Part shown: piece after piece, positions 14,625 through 21,829 of the stretch | How the letters are laid out: each line of letters begins with the position of its first letter | Position numbering within the stretch: the stretch's first letter is position 1 | Source of the DNA: an uncultured Clostridia bacterium | GTDB lineage: Bacteria > Bacillota > Clostridia > Christensenellales > UBA1242 | Assembly: GCA_944345705.1 (NCBI GenBank) | Contig: CALVML010000013.1 | Span: forward strand, 1 to 35,100 | DNA length: 35,100 nt | Reading direction: 5' to 3' | Translations under genes and position numbers: made by a program | Notes under the pieces: generated by a model | Told to the model about the DNA's origin: nothing | Database searches by the model: none | The model's input: the letters and a program-made list of their open reading frames with translations, nothing else

Positions 14625-15191
14625 ATGAAGATAGCCAAAAACTTTGAATGCTTTAAATGTGGTGATAATGTAAGACTAAAGCCTAGTGTAATAATGCAAG
14701 AAGGAAAGACAAATTTTATTATTGTCGGCGAAAGTCCTGCTCTTGATGGCTGGATTAATTCAGGACGTGCCTTTTATAATAGTGAAGGCAACTTGCAGGC
14801 AAGTGGACGAGTGCTTGCAAGACTATTGTCCATTTTAGATATAACCATTGATGATATATATTTTACTGAGTGTTGCAAATGTGTGCTAAAAGACCGAAAA
14901 TGTCTTACAAAATCTGCTCAAAATTGCAAACATATCCTTGAAAGGCAACTTTTGCAATTACCTTGCGATTACATTCTTACAATGGGTAAAGTGCCAACTG
15001 AAATTTTGCTTGGCGAAAAAATTAAAAGATTTTGTGACGTAGTTGGCAATGTCTATCAAATTAAAATAGGCGATAAAAACTTTTCGCTCTTGCCAATATA
15101 TCATCCTTCTCCATTAAATCCTAAAGGTTATAGCGGAAATGAGCCAGTTTTTAAAAAATATAGGGATTTGTTGAAAATAATATATAAATAA
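14625..15191 (+). CDS. Family 4-like uracil-DNA glycosylase
   Basis: 188 residues of the uracil-DNA glycosylase superfamily, which removes uracil from DNA to start base-excision repair. The four cysteines of the 4Fe-4S cluster of families 4/5 are visible: C9 and C12 (ECFKC), C86 and C101. Motif 1 is VGESPALDG (34-42), with GRAF nearby, and motif 3 is YHPSPLNP. The first motif has ESP rather than the GEAPG of classic family 4 members, so specificity may differ. AAGGAG precedes the ATG. It lies after mscL but is separated by a terminator. Confidence 0.88.
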   Translation: MKIAKNFECFKCGDNVRLKPSVIMQEGKTNFIIVGESPALDGWINSGRAFYNSEGNLQASGRVLARLLSILDITIDDIYFTECCKCVLKDRKCLTKSAQNCKHILERQLLQLPCDYILTMGKVPTEILLGEKIKRFCDVVGNVYQIKIGDKNFSLLPIYHPSPLNPKGYSGNEPVFKKYRDLLKIIYK

Positions 15192-15347
15192 GCATTTTTA
15201 ATGATAAAAGATTGACAATTTTAAATAATAATGTAAAAATGATAAAGACATTTTTGTAATATTAATGTTTATACTTACGATAAGATAAGAAAAATAATAT
15301 CTATTGTACTAGTACTTAATCTTACATTCAACAAGGAGAAAAAAAAC

Positions 15348-15995
15348 ATGAGAATTGCTATAGACATTGACGACTGTTTAACAAACACCTGCGAAGTAGA
15401 CTTTGCCACTTGTTATATATGGAATAGACAACATCATCCAGAAGATAAAAAACAGCGCTTGCCTATCCATCACAACGCACCAACAATTTTTGAATACTCT
15501 AAAGAAGAAGATGATGCCTTTTACATCTATCAACGCAAACTAGTCATCGAACAGGATCTTATAAAGCCTAAAATCTATGCAAGAGAAATTTTGCAAAAAC
15601 TTCTGGACGAGGGACATGAGATCTACATAGTTACAGGGCGTGGCGACTTGTACTGGGGAAATTCTTATAATGAAAGCAAAAAGTGGCTTGAGCGTTATGG
15701 TATAAATTACACTGCCCTGTTTACCAATTATAGTGATAAGGGAAGCTTTTGCAAAGAACATAAATGCGACATCCTTATAGACGATAATGAAAAATATCTC
15801 AAACAGGCAAATGATAAAAATATCCATACGATAAGTTTTTGGGCTTGTTACAACGATTTTTACAAACATCCGCTAAACCATGTCGCTTGTTGCTGGCCTG
15901 AAGTCTACGACAAAATTAATTTTATAAAACAAAAAATTACAATAGAATCATTATTACCTAATAAAAAACAAGTTACAAAAGGACTATTTTTATGA
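15348..15995 (+). CDS. HAD-family 5'-nucleotidase-like phosphatase (NT5C type)
   Basis: 215 residues of the HAD superfamily. Motif I DIDDCLT carries the nucleophile D6 and acid D8; motif II is IVTGRG (~94-99); motif IV is DILIDDN (~140-146). The overall pattern fits the 5'(3')-deoxyribonucleotidase/NT5C-like group, which dephosphorylates (deoxy)nucleoside monophosphates, but the substrate is not certain. AAGGAG precedes the ATG. The gene overlaps the next one by 4 bases (ATGA), so the two phosphatases are co-translated. A 10-base palindrome GTACTAGTAC lies upstream at 15306-15315. Confidence 0.85.
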   Translation: MRIAIDIDDCLTNTCEVDFATCYIWNRQHHPEDKKQRLPIHHNAPTIFEYSKEEDDAFYIYQRKLVIEQDLIKPKIYAREILQKLLDEGHEIYIVTGRGDLYWGNSYNESKKWLERYGINYTALFTNYSDKGSFCKEHKCDILIDDNEKYLKQANDKNIHTISFWACYNDFYKHPLNHVACCWPEVYDKINFIKQKITIESLLPNKKQVTKGLFL

Positions 15996-16657
15996 AAACG
16001 GAAATTGTTATTTTTGACTATGATGGTACGCTTACCAAAAGCGAAAAGGGTACAAACACATGGTTTAATATGTGGAAAGCGTTAGATGACCTTGAAACTG
16101 ACGAAAAATTTTATTCTATGTTTAAAAGAGGAGAGATAACGCACAAAGAATGGTTTAACCTTATCGTTAATCACTTGAAAGAAAAGAAGGTTAAAGCAAG
16201 TTTTTTTGAAGAACTTGCAAAGAAAACCATTTTGTTAAATGACCTTGAATGTGTTTTTAAATCGCTCTACGAGCAAGGCAAGGAAATTTATATCCTTTCA
16301 TCTGGAATAAAAAATTTAATTGATCTGTCACTCCGTGACTTTAAAAAGTATATTACAGAAATTCAAGGATATGAGATCTTGTTTGATGACGAGAGAGTTG
16401 TTTCTGCTGGAAAAGATGTAGACTTTTTGGATGAACAAAAAGACGACTATATTGAAAAACTTATGAAAGCAAAAAATGTAAAACCGCAAGCTATACTCTT
16501 TGTAGGCAATGGCTCAAACGATGAATGTGTCAGCAAAACAGGTGTAAAAATGCTTTGCCTAAACCCTGATGATACCGATCATAATGACTCTAAAATTTGG
16601 AATAATTATCTTTTCACTGATAGTTTAAAAGATATATTGCCATTTATTAAAGATTGA
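15992..16657 (+). CDS. HAD-IB family phosphatase (SerB-like)
   Basis: 221 residues. Motif I FDYDGTLT (D9 nucleophile, D11 acid), a helical cap (~20-80), motif II ILSSG, and motif IV VGNGSNDE. This is the HAD-IB subfamily that includes phosphoserine phosphatase; the cap lacks features that would fix the substrate as phosphoserine. AAAGGA lies before the ATG. It overlaps the preceding HAD gene by ATGA and completes a two-gene phosphatase operon, possibly for nucleotide or small-phosphate salvage. Confidence 0.85.
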   Translation: MKTEIVIFDYDGTLTKSEKGTNTWFNMWKALDDLETDEKFYSMFKRGEITHKEWFNLIVNHLKEKKVKASFFEELAKKTILLNDLECVFKSLYEQGKEIYILSSGIKNLIDLSLRDFKKYITEIQGYEILFDDERVVSAGKDVDFLDEQKDDYIEKLMKAKNVKPQAILFVGNGSNDECVSKTGVKMLCLNPDDTDHNDSKIWNNYLFTDSLKDILPFIKD

Positions 16658-16842
16658 AATTTAGTTTAATAAATTAAATTTACTTTATTGATTTTTTATA
16701 TCCATATTAATAATATCTTTTACTATTATAATGCAGTGTCTATAAATTGCATACATCAAGAAAATACTGCAAAAAACTTTTGGCTTATTTTTCGTCACAT
16801 CTTAATCTTGAAAGGAATAAATAAGACAAAGGGGCTGTCAAT

Positions 16843-17286
16843 ATGAGTTATGAAGATGATAAGCTTTTATCAATCGAAGAATATGAAAAAATGGCACTTG
16901 CCTATGCTAAAGCAAATAAAGAACGTGGCGGAATATATTTAAAGGTAGAAGAAGTCAAAAATGAGGCGCTTATTGAAGCTATCTTTGATGATATCGCAAT
17001 GATTAAAACCTGCCTTTTTAATATGGCGGGCTTTCTTAATACAAGTAGACTATATTCACTTAATGAAAGACAAATCAAGAAACTACGAGTAATCTTTGAC
17101 TATGAAAAGCCTTTGAAAACTTTTAATATGAGAAGAGATAAAACTTTAAATTTTCTTTGTTTTGTAGGTAAAGAAGCCTCACTTATCAAAAACTTAATTG
17201 AAATAAGCTCGCTATCGTCTTTTGAGCAACAACTTTTAAATATAATAAATGATAGATTGTCACTAACAAGCGAAATATTTAAATAA
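16843..17286 (+). CDS. Hypothetical protein, 147 residues, helical
   Basis: I do not recognise this protein. It is soluble, charged and mostly helical (SIEEYEKMALAYAKANKERGG, EALIEAIFDDIAMIKTCLFN, SFEQQLLNIINDRLSL) with no signal peptide. GGGG lies 8 bases before the ATG, in AAAGGGGC. It sits alone between the HAD pair and the duplicated membrane-protein genes, and shares a bidirectional terminator with the first of these. Confidence 0.65.
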   Translation: MSYEDDKLLSIEEYEKMALAYAKANKERGGIYLKVEEVKNEALIEAIFDDIAMIKTCLFNMAGFLNTSRLYSLNERQIKKLRVIFDYEKPLKTFNMRRDKTLNFLCFVGKEASLIKNLIEISSLSSFEQQLLNIINDRLSLTSEIFK

Positions 17287-17308
17287 AAAAGCAACGCTTT
17301 TATAAATC

Positions 17309-17345
17309 AAAAAGGATAGACAAAAATGCTATCCTTTCTTTTTTA
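17309..17345. terminator. Shared terminator, GGATAG/CTATCC type
   Basis: AAAGGATAG (17311-17319) pairs with CTATCCTTT (17329-17337) with T/A runs on both sides. It ends both the plus-strand gene before it and the minus-strand gene after it. The same stem recurs at 17926-17953 and 18484-18530. Confidence 0.85.
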
Positions 17346-17352
17346 TTTTAAA

Positions 17353-17835
17353 TTATACTAAATCAATTTCATCTTCTTCTTGTTCTTCACGCTTTTCTTG
17401 TTTTTGGGTTAAATTTTTAGCAAATATAGTACCAAGCATAAAGATAATTGGACTCGCCCCTACTGCATAAAGTCCAACACCAGACAACGTTAATGTTTTT
17501 GCTTTCTCATAAGCGTTTCTAGTTTCTTCCGAAACAGCATCTGAATTCATATATTCATAACTTGTTATATGTGGTGGATTGTTAATAAGGGCAGCAAACT
17601 CTTCGTCACTAATTTCATCCGCTTTATGTTTCTCTGCATATTCATCAATTTTTTGACTTATATATTGTTCATTTGCTTCCTTATAACCACTATCATTAAC
17701 AAGCTTTTCTTGAGTTTTTAAACCACTACTCATTAATGCAAGACCTGAAATCGCGATAGCAATGGAAGCACCACATACTATTCCGTACGGTTTCTTTGAT
17801 TTACATGCACCCTTTTTCTTGATCCTTTTTTTCAT
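17353..17835 (-). CDS. Small membrane protein, tandem paralogue A
   Basis: 160 residues, no recognised family. Topology: a very basic N-terminus (KKRIKKKGACKSKK), TM1 at ~18-38, an outward loop of ~75 residues, TM2 at ~113-137, and a charged cytoplasmic tail ending KQEKREEQEEDEIDLV. It is paralogous to the next gene: shared NDSGY.EA, ISQK, YM.S..VSE..RN.Y and the KQEKREE tail. The Arg/Glu-rich tail may bind a cytosolic partner. AAGGAG precedes the ATG. The promoter/leader/terminator cassette is nearly identical to that of the neighbour, showing tandem duplication. Confidence 0.75.
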   Translation of the reverse strand: MKKRIKKKGACKSKKPYGIVCGASIAIAISGLALMSSGLKTQEKLVNDSGYKEANEQYISQKIDEYAEKHKADEISDEEFAALINNPPHITSYEYMNSDAVSEETRNAYEKAKTLTLSGVGLYAVGASPIIFMLGTIFAKNLTQKQEKREEQEEDEIDLV

Positions 17836-17941
17836 TCTTTCAGTCTCCTTGACTATATTATACCTTACTTTCTACCTTAAGTCAATACCCAAAAGACTTA
17901 AAAATATAGAAAATTTAATTGCAAAAAAAGGATAGACAAAA
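17832..17941. repeat. Duplicated regulatory cassette, copy A
   Basis: 110 bases holding the start codon and leader of paralogue A, its promoter and the start of the next terminator stem. Copy B at 18391-18500 has the same length and about 8 differences, most of them within the promoter spacer. Confidence 0.85.
17857..17885 (-). promoter_or_regulatory. Promoter of paralogue A
   Basis: TTGACT (17885-17880), 17-base spacer, TATAAT (17862-17857). Confidence 0.85.
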
Positions 17942-17955
17942 TGCTATCCTTTTCT
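17925..17955. terminator. Terminator of paralogue B
   Basis: AAAAGGATAG (17926-17935) pairs with CTATCCTTTT (17944-17953), T-run on the minus strand. Confidence 0.8.
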
Positions 17956-17968
17956 TCTGCACTTCAAA

Positions 17969-18394
17969 TTATCCTAAATCCATCTCTTCTTCCAGCTCTT
18001 CGCGTTTTTCTTGTTTTTTGGCTAATTTGTCAGTTGCACGAGAAGCGAGCTGCATGCTAATCCATCCTCCTGTCAAAACTCCTAAACCAGACACTACTAC
18101 TGCGTTCGCTGTATGATAAGAGTTTCTAGCATCTTCCGAAACATCTTCTGAAGCCATATAATCATCCATAGTTATAGATGATGGCATGCGTGCATAATCA
18201 AATTTTTGACTTATATGTTCTTTTGCTTCCTGATAACCATTGTCATTTGCAATCTTTGCCATAGCGCCTATGCCACCAAAACTCAATGAAGCCCCAAAAA
18301 TTGTAGTAGCAATAGAAGCAACCGCAAACCAAGTTGCTAATGTATACATTTTATCTGATTTACGTACACCTTCTTCCTTATTCTTTCTTTTCAT
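17969..18394 (-). CDS. Small membrane protein, tandem paralogue B
   Basis: 141 residues, paralogue of the preceding entry with a shorter central loop. A basic N-terminus (MKRKNKEEGVRKSDK) is followed by TM1 (~16-42), a loop with NDNGYQEAKEHISQKFDYA, TM2 (~95-118) and the tail KQEKREELEEEMDLG. I start at the ATG 18392-18394, which has the same AAGGAG leader as copy A; the longer frame to 18451 would run through the promoter. The paralogues keep the loop ends and the tail while the transmembrane segments and mid-loop have diverged. Function unknown. Confidence 0.75.
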   Translation of the reverse strand: MKRKNKEEGVRKSDKMYTLATWFAVASIATTIFGASLSFGGIGAMAKIANDNGYQEAKEHISQKFDYARMPSSITMDDYMASEDVSEDARNSYHTANAVVVSGLGVLTGGWISMQLASRATDKLAKKQEKREELEEEMDLG

Positions 18395-18500
18395 TCTTTC
18401 AGTCTCCTTGAATATATTATACCTTACAATCAGCCTAATGTCAATACCCAAAAGACTTAAAAGTATAGAAAATTTAATTGCAAAAAAAGGATAGACAAAA
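18391..18500. repeat. Duplicated regulatory cassette, copy B
   Basis: Same arrangement as 17832-17941, on the same strand and without gaps. Confidence 0.85.
18416..18444 (-). promoter_or_regulatory. Promoter of paralogue B
   Basis: Perfect consensus: TTGACA (18444-18439), 17-base spacer, TATAAT (18421-18416). Confidence 0.88.
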
Positions 18501-18532
18501 GTAATACATTTTAAAAACGCTATCCTTTTTAT
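18484..18532 (-). terminator. Terminator after the 18583-19149 gene
   Basis: AAAAAGGATAG (18484-18494) pairs with CTATCCTTTTT (18520-18530) but with a 25-base loop, longer than in the other two copies. Confidence 0.65.
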
Positions 18533-18582
18533 ATAATCAATATTTTTTTATATAAATCATTATTTAAGATGATTTTGTAAAT

Positions 18583-19149
18583 TTAAGAAAGCAGAAATTT
18601 GATTGTAGGCTCAACAATTTCATCGATCTTCTTGCGATAATAGATAAATTTCTCCTGAGTATATTTCACGGTTTCATCTTTTGCACCGGCTAGATCAACA
18701 GGGAAAAGTGACAATTCTCTCACAAGCATTTTACAAATATTTTTGCCAAGTTTATATAGTTCGTTTGTATCATCGATATCGTTTTTATAGCAGATTTCAT
18801 CATACTTTTCATCACTCAAAATTGTATCAAAAGCGGTATTAAACAAAAACTGCAATTTTTCTATCGCAAACTCATTTCCACGCGCCGCAGCCAAAATTTC
18901 CCATGACATATATTTGTCATAGTTTTCACCTAATAGGTCGTTTACCCCTGTTTTATAGTAATAGGCAAGAAGATCCATATAGACAGGATTTCCTTGTCCT
19001 GCTCGCAATTTAAAAAACTTTAATTGCTTTTCAAATTCATCATGGTCTTCTGACGAGATAATCTCGTTCATCTTTTTACGCTCATCGGTGAAAGTGTTAA
19101 ACGCCTCATCATAATCAACAAATTCAGGTCTTTTATACAATCTGTCCAT
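18583..19149 (-). CDS. Hypothetical protein with Sel1/TPR-like helices
   Basis: 188 residues, soluble and helical. The segment FFKLRAGQGNPVYMDLLAYYYKTG followed by MSWEILAAARGNEFAIEKLQFLF resembles two degenerate Sel1-like helical pairs (A..GN..A pattern), which usually bind other proteins. No catalytic motif or signal peptide. AAGGAAAGGAG precedes the ATG, and an extended -10 box (TGCTATAAT) lies at 19178-19173. Monocistronic. Confidence 0.65.
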   Translation of the reverse strand: MDRLYKRPEFVDYDEAFNTFTDERKKMNEIISSEDHDEFEKQLKFFKLRAGQGNPVYMDLLAYYYKTGVNDLLGENYDKYMSWEILAAARGNEFAIEKLQFLFNTAFDTILSDEKYDEICYKNDIDDTNELYKLGKNICKMLVRELSLFPVDLAGAKDETVKYTQEKFIYYRKKIDEIVEPTIKFLLS

Positions 19150-19172
19150 ACTTACTCCTTTCCTTAATAATT

Positions 19173-19178
19173 ATTATA
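19173..19178 (-). promoter_or_regulatory. Extended -10 promoter for the Sel1-like gene
   Basis: TGCTATAAT on the minus strand, 24 bases before the start codon; no clear -35 box. Confidence 0.55.
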
Positions 19179-19226
19179 GCAAACTTTTGAAATAATAAAA
19201 AACATTTTGAAATTTTATTGCAAATT

Positions 19227-20453
19227 TTAATCATTAATAGGCGAAAGAAGACAAAGGCACTCATATTCGCCTGTTCTTGCAAACATATCAAAAAGATAAA
19301 CTTTTTTTAGTTTGTAATTTTTTAGCAAATTTATATCGCGCACAAGAGAAGCACTATTGCAAGAGATATAGATTATCTGCCTTGCCCCACACTCATTTAA
19401 AGTTGTCGAAACGCCTTTAGACATACCATTCCGTGGCGGGTCAACTATTATTGTTTTATCCTTGCAGTCAAGTTTTGGCAAGACTATTTGACAGTCGCCT
19501 TGATAGTTTTTTAGATTTTTGATGTTGTTTTTATCTTTCAGCCTTTCCGCTTCTCTATGTTCAGTTTCTCCAAGTTCGATAGCTTCAACATTTTTCCCAG
19601 CTTTTGCAAGGAGTACGCTCAAAAGTCCTGCCCCGCTATAGCAGTTAACAACGCTTATTTCGCTTACACTCTCTATCACTTTTTGGTACAACAATTTTTC
19701 TATATATCGATTGACTTGATGAAAAGAACAAACATTATACTCTAATTTTAGTCCAAACTCACTCGTTTGCAGTTCTTTAATTCCTAATTTATGATAGGTT
19801 TTGTCTTTGCAAGTTTCGAAAATGCCCCAGTTTTCTCCTAAAACAAGATATATTCCCTGATAATTGCAAACATTTTCCTTCTTAACAAAAAAGTTTATAA
19901 GCCCATTTTCCCCTTCACATCTTATCACGATACTGTCAATTATATTTTGCAATTTGTTATTCTTGATATACTCATTTGTATATGATAGAGCACTACTTAT
20001 CATACTTTCAGCAATCTCACAATGCGAAATTGAACAAATATTGCTACTCTCTCGCTCTTTATACCCTACACCATCATGACCTACAAAAAGTCTGACCTTG
20101 TTTCTATAATTATATTCTTGCGGACTTGCGATCACTTCGATTTGACCTGCAAAACCCGCTTTTTTCAGTTGCCTTAAAAGAAGGGTCTTTTTTATATCGA
20201 GTTCGTTTTCATAACTCAAATGCTGATAGGCACAACCGCCACACCTGCCGAAATATTCGCATCGTGGCAAAGAGCGCTCACTTGCTTTTTCAATCACCTT
20301 GCTAAGTTTTCCCTTGATAAAAGTGGAATTTTCTTTGACAACATCAAACGCTATTTTTTCACCTATAATCGTGAAAGGCACAAAACATACTTTGCCATTT
20401 ACCTTGCCGACCCCCTCTCCGTCATAGCCATAATCTTCTATCTTTGTAATCAT
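19227..20453 (-). CDS. rlmD: 23S rRNA (uracil-5-)-methyltransferase, RlmD/RlmCD type
   Basis: 408 residues of the TrmA/RumA family: SAM-dependent C5 methylation of uridine, most likely in 23S rRNA (U1939 and/or U747). An N-terminal TRAM-like region (GYDGEGVGKVNGKVCFVPF) is followed by the 4Fe-4S cysteines C65, C71, C74 and C145, NYRNKVRL, the SAM site NCYSGAGLLSVLLAKAG, the VDPPRNGMSKG motif and the catalytic cysteine in IYISCNSASLVRDI. Its start overlaps the engB stop by one base (TAATG), so it is translated by coupling; an AAGGAG lies somewhat far upstream. tRNA U54 methylation is a less likely alternative. Confidence 0.9.
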   Translation of the reverse strand: MITKIEDYGYDGEGVGKVNGKVCFVPFTIIGEKIAFDVVKENSTFIKGKLSKVIEKASERSLPRCEYFGRCGGCAYQHLSYENELDIKKTLLLRQLKKAGFAGQIEVIASPQEYNYRNKVRLFVGHDGVGYKERESSNICSISHCEIAESMISSALSYTNEYIKNNKLQNIIDSIVIRCEGENGLINFFVKKENVCNYQGIYLVLGENWGIFETCKDKTYHKLGIKELQTSEFGLKLEYNVCSFHQVNRYIEKLLYQKVIESVSEISVVNCYSGAGLLSVLLAKAGKNVEAIELGETEHREAERLKDKNNIKNLKNYQGDCQIVLPKLDCKDKTIIVDPPRNGMSKGVSTTLNECGARQIIYISCNSASLVRDINLLKNYKLKKVYLFDMFARTGEYECLCLLSPIND

Positions 20454-21037
20454 TAGTTTGCAAGCACTCCTTCAATATAATTCAAGATTTCTTCACGACC
20501 AAGCCTGCTATTACTACTAGACAAGAAAAAGCTTTCTCGTCTAAGCCCTAGACCGTTTGCAAGCTTGCCAAGTTGCAAAGCCACTTTACTTTTAGCCAAT
20601 TTGTCTATTTTAGTCAAAATAATTTTGAAAGGAATGTTGTTATACATCAAAAACTCTATCATCATTTTGTCATTATCAGTAGGCTCAATTCGGCAGTCCA
20701 TAAGGCAAAATACAAGTTTTAATTGCTTTGATGAAAGCAGATATTTTTCAATTATGCTCGCCCAGCGCACTACATGACTTTTACCAGTCTTTGAATAGCC
20801 ATATCCCGGAAGATCAACAAACTTGAAAGAGCTGTTTACTAAAAAATAGTTTATCATTTTAGTCTTGCCGGGCGTAGAAGATGTCAGTGCCAAATTTTTC
20901 CTATTACAAAGCATGTTGATAAGCGAAGATTTACCAACATTACTCCTGCCAACAAAGGCAAACTCGTAAAGACCGTCTTGCAATATTTTTGATGCGTCCA
21001 CTACACTAGTCAAATATTTAACTTCTTTAATTTCCAT
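20453..21037 (-). CDS. engB: Ribosome biogenesis GTPase EngB/YsxC
   Basis: 194 residues. G1 GRSNVGKSS (~30-38), G2 threonine in SSTPGKTKMINYF, G3 DLPGYGY (~75-81), G4 TKIDK (~141-145) and G5 SSS near the end are all intact. EngB is an essential GTPase for assembly of the 50S subunit. First gene of a two-gene ribosome-related operon with the RlmD-type enzyme. No clear ribosome site lies before the ATG; TTGTCT and TAGACT (21049-21044) with 17-base spacing would give an almost leaderless transcript. Confidence 0.95.
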   Translation of the reverse strand: MEIKEVKYLTSVVDASKILQDGLYEFAFVGRSNVGKSSLINMLCNRKNLALTSSTPGKTKMINYFLVNSSFKFVDLPGYGYSKTGKSHVVRWASIIEKYLLSSKQLKLVFCLMDCRIEPTDNDKMMIEFLMYNNIPFKIILTKIDKLAKSKVALQLGKLANGLGLRRESFFLSSSNSRLGREEILNYIEGVLAN

Positions 21038-21208
21038 AATAGTAGTCTAACATTTTTTATAAAAAAAGACAAACGCTTTACTAATCTATCCAAAGTTTTT
21101 GCCATTTTTTGCCTGCTAAGCAAGTCAACACACAGGCTCAATCTATTTATTTTAAAAATTAGATAAGCACAATTCAACTTTTTAGATAATATCATGTATT
21201 AGGATAAA

Positions 21209-21745
21209 ATGGACGCTAGTTTTTGGATTGCACAGGTTTTAGGATTAATAGCTCTTGTTTTGGTTTGCCTATCATATAATTTCAACACCAAAAGACTTTT
21301 TTTCTTTTATCAAATTCTTGCTAACATATTCTATGCTTCATCTTTCCTATCGCTCGGTGTAATTATAGGCGGAGCAAACACCATAGTGTCAATATTGCGA
21401 GTCAGCGTACTTTTTTATCTTGAAAAGAAGAATAAATCTCCATCAAAACTACTTTACATATTCTTTGCACTCGCCTATCTCACACTTGGCATAGTCTTCT
21501 TTGAAACGCCACTCGACCTACTTGCAATTGTCAGCTATGAAATATTTAACCTTGCAATGTTTACAAAAAATATGCGACTTGTTCGTATTCTTATGGTAGC
21601 GCCAAACTTGATGATTGCCATTTATAATATTCTCAGCATGACCTATACAAATGCCATACTTGACTTTATAGAAATAAGCGTCCTTTGCTTTTCAATCTAT
21701 CGCTTTAGAAGTAAAGAGATAGATAAAATTAAGTATTTGCTGTAA
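21209..21745 (+). CDS. YgjV-family inner membrane protein
   Basis: 178 residues with about six hydrophobic helices. The opening WIAQVLGLIALVLVCLSYNFNTKRLFFFYQILANIFYA is characteristic of the YgjV family (function unknown; the fold is distantly like small sugar/solute exporters). It has conserved polar spots: the SYN and NTKR motif after helix 1 and N in helix 3. AGGAT precedes the ATG. Monocistronic and divergent from engB; a bidirectional terminator follows. Confidence 0.82.
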   Translation: MDASFWIAQVLGLIALVLVCLSYNFNTKRLFFFYQILANIFYASSFLSLGVIIGGANTIVSILRVSVLFYLEKKNKSPSKLLYIFFALAYLTLGIVFFETPLDLLAIVSYEIFNLAMFTKNMRLVRILMVAPNLMIAIYNILSMTYTNAILDFIEISVLCFSIYRFRSKEIDKIKYLL

Positions 21746-21786
21746 TATCTTTTTAGGAAACGAAAAATCAAAAATCATTTTATACA

Positions 21787-21823
21787 CAAAAAAAACTGCC
21801 TATTTTCTCTAGACAGTTTTTTA
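21787..21823. terminator. Bidirectional terminator
   Basis: AAAAACTG pairs with CAGTTTTT around a loop of about 13 bases, A/T runs on both sides. It serves the YgjV gene and the minus-strand surface-protein gene. Confidence 0.8.
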
Positions 21824-21829
21824 TTTTTA

